DNA of 64,000 bases from contig JAZUIY010000016.1 of NCBI GenBank assembly GCA_045642465.1, positions 310,001 to 374,000 of the forward strand, written 5' to 3'. Each line of letters opens with the position of its first letter. Position 1 is the stretch's first letter. The notes under the pieces were generated by a model. It did not search any database and was not told where the DNA came from. It saw only the letters and a list, made by a program, of their open reading frames with translations. Source of the stretch: RUG420 sp045642465 (GTDB taxonomy: Bacteria; Bacillota; Clostridia; Oscillospirales; Acutalibacteraceae). Positions 58,622-64,000 of the stretch are shown here, one piece after another. The position numbers and the translations under genes are program-made.

Positions 58622-60205
58622 ATGATCAGTTGGAAGAATTTTAGCGAATTAAAAACCTACGAAAAGCTGCTTGCCTTAAAGGGTAGCGTTACCCTGAAGG
58701 AAGTTATGGCAGGGGAACAGGGGGCAGCCCGTGTTGCCAAATACCAGGTTCCAATGTCCAGTGGCTTAAAGTACAGCTACGCTGCCAAAGAAGTGGACGA
58801 CAACGTCCTTTCCGTTTTAGCAGAACTGGCAGAGGAAGCCCAGTTGATTGAAAAGTACAAAGCGCTCTTAGAGGGCGAGGTTATCAATACCGGTGAAAAG
58901 CGTTTGGTTTTGCACCAGCTCTGCCGCGGTCAGCTGGGTGCTGACGTGGTATGCGACGGCGTCAACAAGCGTGAGTTCTACGTTGCACAGCAGAAGCGCA
59001 TTGCTGAATTTGCAAACAAAGTTCACGCCGGTGACATTGTCAACGAAAAGGGCGAGAAGTTTGAAACCGTAGTGCAAATCGGCATCGGCGGTTCCGACCT
59101 TGGCCCACGTGCCATGTACCTGGCCCTGGAAAACTGGGCCAAGGCCAACGGCACCTTGAAGATGAATGCCAAGTTCATCAGCAACGTAGACCCTGATGAC
59201 GCCGCAGCCGTGCTGGACAGCGTAGACGTTTCCAAGTGCCTCTTCGTGCTGGTCTCCAAGTCCGGCACCACCTTGGAAACCCTGACCAACGAATCCTTCG
59301 TAAAGGATGCTCTCCAGAAAGCCGGCCTGGACGTTTCCAAGCATATGGTTGCAGTAACCAGTGAAACTTCTCCATTGGCAGACGGTCCGGATTACCTTAC
59401 CGCCTTCTTTATGGATGACTATATTGGCGGCCGTTATTCTTCTACTTCCGCAGTAGGCGGGGCAGTGCTGTCCCTGGCCTTTGGTCCGGAAGTCTTTGAC
59501 CGGTTCTTACAGGGGGCAGCTGCAGAAGACAAGAATGCCACCGAAACCGACATCTTACGGAACCCGGCTCTCTTGGATGCCCTTATTGGCGTCTACGAGC
59601 GCAATGCACTGGGTTACACTTCCACTGCCGTTCTTCCTTATTCTCAGGCTATGAGCCGTTTCCCGGCCCACCTGCAGCAGCTAGATATGGAATCCAACGG
59701 TAAGTCCGTCAACCGCTTCGGGGAAGACATTGACTACGTAACCGGTCCGGTTATTTTCGGGGAACCGGGTACCAACGGTCAGCACTCTTTCTATCAGCTT
59801 TTACACCAGGGCACCAACATCATTCCACTACAGTTCATTGGCTTCAAAGAAAACCAGATGGGCGTAGACGTCACCATCCAGGGCAGCACCAGCCAGAAGA
59901 AACTCTGTGCCAACGTAGTAGCACAGATTATGGCCTTTGCCTGCGGTAAGGATGACGACGACAAGAACAAGTATTTCGAAGGCAACCGTCCTTCCAGCAT
60001 CATCTGCGGGGAACAGTTGACACCGGAAGCCATTGGCGCATTGCTGGCTCACTTTGAAAACAAAGTTATGTTCCAGGGCTTCATTTGGAACATCAACAGC
60101 TTTGACCAAGAAGGTGTTCAGCTGGGGAAACTCCTTGCCAAGAAGGTACTGGCTCATGAAACCGACGGTGCTTTAAAGGCATTTGCTGACATTTTTGATA
60201 TCTAA
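58622..60205 (+). CDS. pgi: Glucose-6-phosphate isomerase
   Basis: A 527-residue phosphoglucose isomerase. Landmarks are QIGIGGSDLGPRAMYLAL, LVSKSGTTLETLTN for phosphate binding, GGRYSSTSAVGG, MESNGKSVNRFG, FGEPGTNGQHSFYQLLHQGT with the active-site region, and the C-terminal INSFDQEGVQLGK. It interconverts glucose 6-phosphate and fructose 6-phosphate in glycolysis and gluconeogenesis. It is monocistronic, with a TATAAT directly behind the V-ATPase terminator and AAAGGATC as ribosome binding site. Confidence 0.97.
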   Translation: MISWKNFSELKTYEKLLALKGSVTLKEVMAGEQGAARVAKYQVPMSSGLKYSYAAKEVDDNVLSVLAELAEEAQLIEKYKALLEGEVINTGEKRLVLHQLCRGQLGADVVCDGVNKREFYVAQQKRIAEFANKVHAGDIVNEKGEKFETVVQIGIGGSDLGPRAMYLALENWAKANGTLKMNAKFISNVDPDDAAAVLDSVDVSKCLFVLVSKSGTTLETLTNESFVKDALQKAGLDVSKHMVAVTSETSPLADGPDYLTAFFMDDYIGGRYSSTSAVGGAVLSLAFGPEVFDRFLQGAAAEDKNATETDILRNPALLDALIGVYERNALGYTSTAVLPYSQAMSRFPAHLQQLDMESNGKSVNRFGEDIDYVTGPVIFGEPGTNGQHSFYQLLHQGTNIIPLQFIGFKENQMGVDVTIQGSTSQKKLCANVVAQIMAFACGKDDDDKNKYFEGNRPSSIICGEQLTPEAIGALLAHFENKVMFQGFIWNINSFDQEGVQLGKLLAKKVLAHETDGALKAFADIFDI

Positions 60206-60210
60206 TATAA

Positions 60211-60248
60211 GGGACCTCTGACAGACCACTGTCGGAGGTCTATTTTTT
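60211..60248 (+). terminator. Intrinsic terminator of pgi
   Basis: GGACCTCTGACAG pairs with CTGTCGGAGGTCT (G-T pairs allowed), followed by ATTTTTT. Confidence 0.9.
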
Positions 60249-60274
60249 GGCGCAAAATAAGTATTTAAAAAGCA

Positions 60275-60303
60275 TTGACAAGGGGAGAAAAGCCCTGTAT
60301 ACT
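60275..60303 (+). promoter_or_regulatory. Upstream promoter (P1) of the histidine operon
   Basis: A perfect TTGACA (60275-60280), a 17-base spacer, and TATACT (60298-60303). It would give a leader of about 120 bases before hisZ. Confidence 0.82.
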
Positions 60304-60326
60304 TTAGCGTATTAGCACACTACCAT

Positions 60327-60362
60327 GCTACTAAAGTAAAGCGGTAGCAAATCTGCCGTTTT
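60327..60362 (+). promoter_or_regulatory. Possible attenuator in the his leader
   Basis: CGGTAG (60342-60347) pairs with CTGCCG (60353-60358) and is followed by TTTT, a weak terminator. GCTAC (60327-60331) can instead pair with GTAGC (60344-60348), which uses the same bases and would prevent it. No His-rich leader peptide or T-box is seen. Confidence 0.4.
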
Positions 60363-60364
60363 CG

Positions 60365-60393
60365 TTGATGTTATACCATATATATGGTATAAT
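60365..60393 (+). promoter_or_regulatory. Downstream promoter (P2) of the histidine operon with 22-bp operator-like palindrome
   Basis: TTGATG (60365-60370), a 17-base spacer, and TATAAT (60388-60393). TTATACCATAT and its exact mirror ATATGGTATAA (60371-60392) fill the spacer and run into the -10 element, a classic repressor site. Confidence 0.65.
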
Positions 60394-60429
60394 TTATGGC
60401 CAGTGTATGAGACAAATGGAGGATCTACC

Positions 60430-61557
60430 GTGTCTATGGAAAACATTCTCAAAGCAGAGGAAAAAGCAGTCTTCACCCTGCGCTCACTTTACAGAGACTA
60501 TGGCTACCAGCCATACAAAATGAGCAAGTTTGAAGAATACGACTTTTACGCAAAAAATAAGGACTTCTTGGTCAGTGACGGCATCATCAGTTTCACCGAT
60601 ACCAACGGGAAACTCATGGCCTTAAAGCCGGACGTAACCTTGTCCATTATTAAAAACTTCAAAAAGGATGGGGACGCAGTACAGCGCGTTTATTACAACG
60701 AAAACGTGTATCGCATTGCCAACGACACCCACCAGTTTAAAGAAATTATGCAGACCGGCCTGGAATGCATGGGCAAACTGGATTCCTTCTTAGTGGAAGA
60801 AGTTCTGATTCTTGCCCTGAAGAGCCTCCAGTCCATCAGCAAAGACTTCGTGCTGGAAATTTCCCACATGGGATTTTTACAGGCACTGCTGGATGAAGCC
60901 GACAAGGGTGCTGACTTCAACCGCCAAATTGCTGTCTGTATTGGGGAAAAGAACATTCACGAACTGACCCGCATCTGCGGTCTTTATGACGTTCCGGAAA
61001 CCCTGCAGGACAAACTGAAAAAGTTTATTGGCATTTACGGCGAACGTGCTAAAGTGCTTTCTCAGCTGGAATCCATCTGTGACGGCAACGACGCCATGGA
61101 GGCAGCTCTTACCGAATTGAAGAATATTTCCGCTGCCTTTGACGACTCCGTCTTTGCCTCCAATGTCCGCTTTGACTTCTCCTTAGTCAACGACATGAAT
61201 TACTATGACGACATTGTGTTCCAGGGCTTTATTAAAGGCATTCCGGAAGTCATCCTTTCCGGTGGCCGTTATGACCGCCTTATGAGGCGCATTGGCCACG
61301 ACACCGGTGCCATTGGATTCGCACTTTACTTAGATTTACTGGAAACCATCCGCGAAGGCGGAAAGAAATATGATGTGGATGCAGTGCTCCTCTACGAAGA
61401 AGGCGTGGATTCCAAGCAGCTTCGGGAGACCTTAAAGGAACTGTCTTCCAACAACATCCGGGTCTCTGTCCAGAAGAGTGTTCCTTCCGGCATGAGTTAC
61501 CGCAAACTTTTGAAATTCAACGGCAAGGGGGTAGAAATCATTGAAGACAATGATTAA
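60430..61557 (+). CDS. hisZ: ATP phosphoribosyltransferase regulatory subunit HisZ
   Basis: A 375-residue HisZ, a histidyl-tRNA-synthetase paralogue. Class II synthetase motifs are kept (LKPDVTLSIIKNF, QTGLECMG, SGGRYDRLMRRIG) but the anticodon-binding domain is short, as in HisZ. It forms an octamer with short HisG and carries the histidine-sensing site. I take the GTG at 60430, seven bases after GGAGG; the ATG at 60436 is 13 bases away. First gene of the his operon, overlapping hisG by eight bases. Confidence 0.93.
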   Translation: MSMENILKAEEKAVFTLRSLYRDYGYQPYKMSKFEEYDFYAKNKDFLVSDGIISFTDTNGKLMALKPDVTLSIIKNFKKDGDAVQRVYYNENVYRIANDTHQFKEIMQTGLECMGKLDSFLVEEVLILALKSLQSISKDFVLEISHMGFLQALLDEADKGADFNRQIAVCIGEKNIHELTRICGLYDVPETLQDKLKKFIGIYGERAKVLSQLESICDGNDAMEAALTELKNISAAFDDSVFASNVRFDFSLVNDMNYYDDIVFQGFIKGIPEVILSGGRYDRLMRRIGHDTGAIGFALYLDLLETIREGGKKYDVDAVLLYEEGVDSKQLRETLKELSSNNIRVSVQKSVPSGMSYRKLLKFNGKGVEIIEDND

Positions 61558-62179
61558 CGTTGCACTTCCGAAGGGCCGCTTAGGGGAAAAGACCTACGAG
61601 CTCTTCAAGGCTGCCGGTTATCCGTGCCCTTCCATTGAAGACAAAGGCCGCAAGCTGATTTTTGAAAACGCAGAAGTGGGCATCCGCTTCTTCTGGGTAA
61701 AGCCGTCTGACGTAGCCGTTTATGTTGAACGGGGCGCTGCAGACATCGGCGTTGCCGGCAAAGACATTTTATTAGAATACAATCCGGACGTTTACGAACT
61801 GCTGGATATGAATATGGGCAAATGTAATATGTGCGTTGCCGCTCCGAAAGACTGGCATGACGACCGGGACAAAACCCTTCGTGTAGCCACCAAATTCGTG
61901 AACTGCGCCAGGGACTATTATCGTTCCCAGAGCCGGGACATTGACATTATCAAACTGAACGGCTCCATTGAAATTGCCCCAATTTTGGGTCTGACCGATG
62001 TCATCTTCGACATTGTGGAAACCGGAAGCACCTTAAAGGAAAATGACCTGGTGGTCTTCGAAACCGTCTTCCCAATTTCCGCCAGACTCATTGCCAACAA
62101 GGCAAACTTCAAATTTAAAACCGAGGCCATTGAAACCTTGGTTAGCGCTATGAAAGAACAGGTTGATGGAAATGATTAA
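61550..62179 (+). CDS. hisG: ATP phosphoribosyltransferase, short form
   Basis: A 209-residue HisG from the ATG at 61550, inside the end of hisZ. INVALPKGRLGEKTYELFKAAGY, WVKPSDVAVYVERGAADIGVAGKD and the PRPP loop VFDIVETGSTLKENDLVVFE-type stretch (IVETGSTLKEN) are diagnostic. It condenses ATP with PRPP in the first step of histidine synthesis. It lacks the C-terminal regulatory domain of long HisG and therefore depends on HisZ. It overlaps hisD, so translation is coupled. Confidence 0.97.
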   Translation: MINVALPKGRLGEKTYELFKAAGYPCPSIEDKGRKLIFENAEVGIRFFWVKPSDVAVYVERGAADIGVAGKDILLEYNPDVYELLDMNMGKCNMCVAAPKDWHDDRDKTLRVATKFVNCARDYYRSQSRDIDIIKLNGSIEIAPILGLTDVIFDIVETGSTLKENDLVVFETVFPISARLIANKANFKFKTEAIETLVSAMKEQVDGND

Positions 62180-63458
62180 GATTTATAAATACGGCGAAGT
62201 AGCCAACAGTGAACTGTTTTCCCGGGTTGATGTTAAGACCGGGGTAGAAGACGTTGTTGCAGAAATTATTGCCAACGTACGTGCCAAGGGCGATGCAGCT
62301 TTACTGGACTACAACGCAAAATTTGATAAAAACACAGATCAGAACTTAGAAGTATCCGCTGCAGAAATGGAAGAAGCGTATGCCATTGTAGGAGACTTCA
62401 AAAACGTATTGGAACGCGCTGCCATCAACATCCGTAAGTTCCATCAGAAGCAGGTCCGTGAAAGCTTCATCATGAATGACGAAGCCGGTATTGTTATGGG
62501 CCAGAAGGTCATTCCTGTAGACAAGGCAGGCCTCTATGTACCGGGCGGCACCGCTGCTTATCCATCCACCGTTTTGATGGATGCCATTCCGGCCAAAATT
62601 GCCGGGGTTCAAGAGTTAGTTATTACCACTCCTGCTAACGCAGAAGGCAAGGTAAATCCATATGTGTTGGTTGCTGCAAAGGTAGCCGGCGTTGACCGCA
62701 TCTTTAAGGTGGGCGGCGCCCAGGCAATTGCTGCTCTGGCTTACGGCACCGAAACCGTTCCAAAGGTAGACAAGATTGTCGGACCGGGGAACGCCTTCGT
62801 AGCCGAAGCAAAGAAGCAGGTCTTTGGCGTGGTTTCCATTGACATGATTGCAGGACCATCCGAAATCCTTTGCGTTGCAGACGCAAAGACCAACCCAATG
62901 CACTTAGCCGCAGACCTGCTGTCTCAGGCAGAGCATGACAAGCTGGCCGCCGCCGTACTGGTTACCGACAGCATGGAACTGGCTGAAAAGACTGCACTGG
63001 AACTGGAACGTCAGTTAAAGACTCTTCCAAGAGAAGAAATTGCCCGCACTTCCATTGAGAATAACGGTAAAATCATTGTGGCCGATGACTTACACGTAGC
63101 CATTGAAATTGCCAATGAAATTGCTCCGGAACACTTGGAACTCTGCATGGATAACCCATTCGATTATCTTTCCGAAGTTCGTCACGCCGGCTCCATCTTC
63201 ATGGGCCGCAATTGTCCGGAAGCACTGGGTGACTACTTCTCCGGTGCCAACCACACCTTACCAACCAGCGGTACTGCCAAATTCTCCAGCCCGCTGAGTG
63301 TAGACGACTTCGTAAAGAAGACCCAGTACACCTACTACACCAGAGAAGCACTGGAAGCAGTCTACGAAGACATTGCCGAGTTTGCTGACCACGAAGGTCT
63401 CCACGCTCACGCCAGAAGCGTATTGTCCCGCTTCTGTGACGATGTCAACGAAAAGTAA
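62166..63458 (+). CDS. hisD: Histidinol dehydrogenase
   Basis: A 430-residue HisD. AGLYVPGGTAAYPSTVLMDAIPAKIAGV, KVGGAQAIAALAYGTETVPKVDKIVGPGN, IDMIAGPSEIL, LLSQAEHDK with zinc-ligand Gln and His, and FSGANHTLPTSGTA are all typical. It performs the last two oxidations to L-histidine with NAD, using one zinc. The start is uncertain between the ATGs at 62166 and 62172; both overlap the end of hisG. Third gene of the operon. Confidence 0.97.
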   Translation: MEMIKIYKYGEVANSELFSRVDVKTGVEDVVAEIIANVRAKGDAALLDYNAKFDKNTDQNLEVSAAEMEEAYAIVGDFKNVLERAAINIRKFHQKQVRESFIMNDEAGIVMGQKVIPVDKAGLYVPGGTAAYPSTVLMDAIPAKIAGVQELVITTPANAEGKVNPYVLVAAKVAGVDRIFKVGGAQAIAALAYGTETVPKVDKIVGPGNAFVAEAKKQVFGVVSIDMIAGPSEILCVADAKTNPMHLAADLLSQAEHDKLAAAVLVTDSMELAEKTALELERQLKTLPREEIARTSIENNGKIIVADDLHVAIEIANEIAPEHLELCMDNPFDYLSEVRHAGSIFMGRNCPEALGDYFSGANHTLPTSGTAKFSSPLSVDDFVKKTQYTYYTREALEAVYEDIAEFADHEGLHAHARSVLSRFCDDVNEK

Positions 63459-63501
63459 TTGTATCAATCTAATAAAGCAAAAAACCGAAAGAGGGAGACA
63501 A

Positions 63502-64000
63502 ATGAGCCGCTTCTTAACTGAAAAATATAGTGTATTAGAACCATATATCCCGGGGGAACAGCCAAAGGATAAACACTATCTGAAACTGAATACCAACGAG
63601 AGCCCTTATCCACCAACCAAGAAGGGGGCAGCAGATGCCAAAAACGAGGCCTTAGACTGCTACCTTTATTCTGATCCGGAATCCACAAAACTCACTGCCG
63701 CCTTGGCAGATTACTATGGATTGCAGCCGGACCAGGTATTGGTGACCAATGGTTCCGACGAAGCTTTGGACTTTGCCTTCAAAGCCTTCTGTGACAAGGA
63801 TCACGGCATTGTATTCCCGAATATTACGTACGGTTTTTATCCAATTATTGCCGTTGCCAACGGCATCCCTTATGAAGAAATTCCACTGCAGGAAGACTTC
63901 AAAATCAATGTAGATGACTACATCGCCATTCACAAAAACATTGTATTTGCCAATCCAAACGCACCAACCGGTATTGCACTTTCCCGCAAGGATGTGGAAT
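63502..64000 (+). CDS. hisC: Histidinol-phosphate aminotransferase (5' part, cut by window edge)
   Basis: The ATG at 63502 follows GAGGGAG. The frame stays open to the window end, giving 166 residues of a fold-type I PLP aminotransferase: LKLNTNESPYPPTKKG, YSDPESTKLTAALADYYG, VLVTNGSDEALDFAFKAFC, FPNITYGFYP and NPNAPTG, all HisC-type motifs. The PLP lysine lies beyond the edge. It transfers an amino group from glutamate to imidazole acetol-phosphate. It is separated from hisD by 43 bases without a terminator, so it belongs to the same operon. Confidence 0.93.
   Translation, partial: MSRFLTEKYSVLEPYIPGEQPKDKHYLKLNTNESPYPPTKKGAADAKNEALDCYLYSDPESTKLTAALADYYGLQPDQVLVTNGSDEALDFAFKAFCDKDHGIVFPNITYGFYPIIAVANGIPYEEIPLQEDFKINVDDYIAIHKNIVFANPNAPTGIALSRKDVE

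Noticed and set aside
60250..60429. Histidine T-box in the his leader
   Set aside because: No AGAGA box, specifier loop or TGGNACCGCG antiterminator sequence is present.
1..64000. CRISPR array, insertion sequence or prophage
   Set aside because: No regularly spaced repeats, transposase, integrase or phage genes were found in the window.

Overview
The window reads as chromosomal DNA of an anaerobic, Clostridia-like member of the Bacillota (Firmicutes). I see strong AGGAGG-type ribosome binding sites, many compact intrinsic terminators, a complete V-type ATPase operon in the Enterococcus hirae gene order, a short-form HisG with HisZ, a type III pantothenate kinase, NrdR, the GGGtGRT gene pair, and several oxygen-sensitive Fe-S or flavin enzymes. 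No genus can be named safely from the sequence alone.

Left part (1-14.8 kb): the 3' part of an AT-rich DEAH-box helicase cut by the window edge; a TetR regulator followed by an SCP2-fold protein and an M24-family protein; a Crp/Fnr regulator; then two very large paralogous secreted proteins (signal peptide, right-handed beta-helix, GxSxG lipase-like hydrolase) with a small membrane-anchored protein at the head of the cluster.

15-24 kb: a membrane protein translationally coupled to a histidine phosphatase; two small lipoproteins with clear sigma-70 promoters; a TetR regulator; the NifU-like/GGGtGRT pair behind a near-consensus promoter; an 18-codon ORF with a good ribosome binding site; a two-cluster ferredoxin protein; a cation-efflux (CDF) gene behind a NiCo-type riboswitch candidate; a nucleosidase with an altered catalytic position; tRNA-Ser(GGA); and an acyltransferase gene remnant.

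23.7-40 kb: an AcoR-like regulator with degenerate AAA+ motifs, divergent from a zinc alcohol dehydrogenase across tandem palindromes; a DUF362 protein; nrdR; an M20 peptidase; a GH31 glucosidase; an aconitase-X (two subunits) plus enoate-reductase-like operon; a GtrA-like protein and coaX; a monoglyceride-lipase-like hydrolase; a DivIVA-like protein; and an orphan fumarase beta subunit.

40-64 kb: a candidate structured non-coding RNA, a DUF1292 protein, ligA, a second DUF362 protein, an amino-sugar operon (glmM, hexapeptide protein, nagB, GntR regulator), a long-form PRPP synthetase, the nine-gene V-ATPase operon (its c subunit carries the E. hirae sodium-site residues), pgi, and the start of a histidine operon (hisZ-hisG-hisD-hisC) behind two promoters, a possible attenuator and an operator-like palindrome. 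PRPP synthetase feeds HisZG, and the amino-sugar genes and pgi meet at fructose 6-phosphate. Most transcription units are single genes or short operons bounded by intrinsic terminators.
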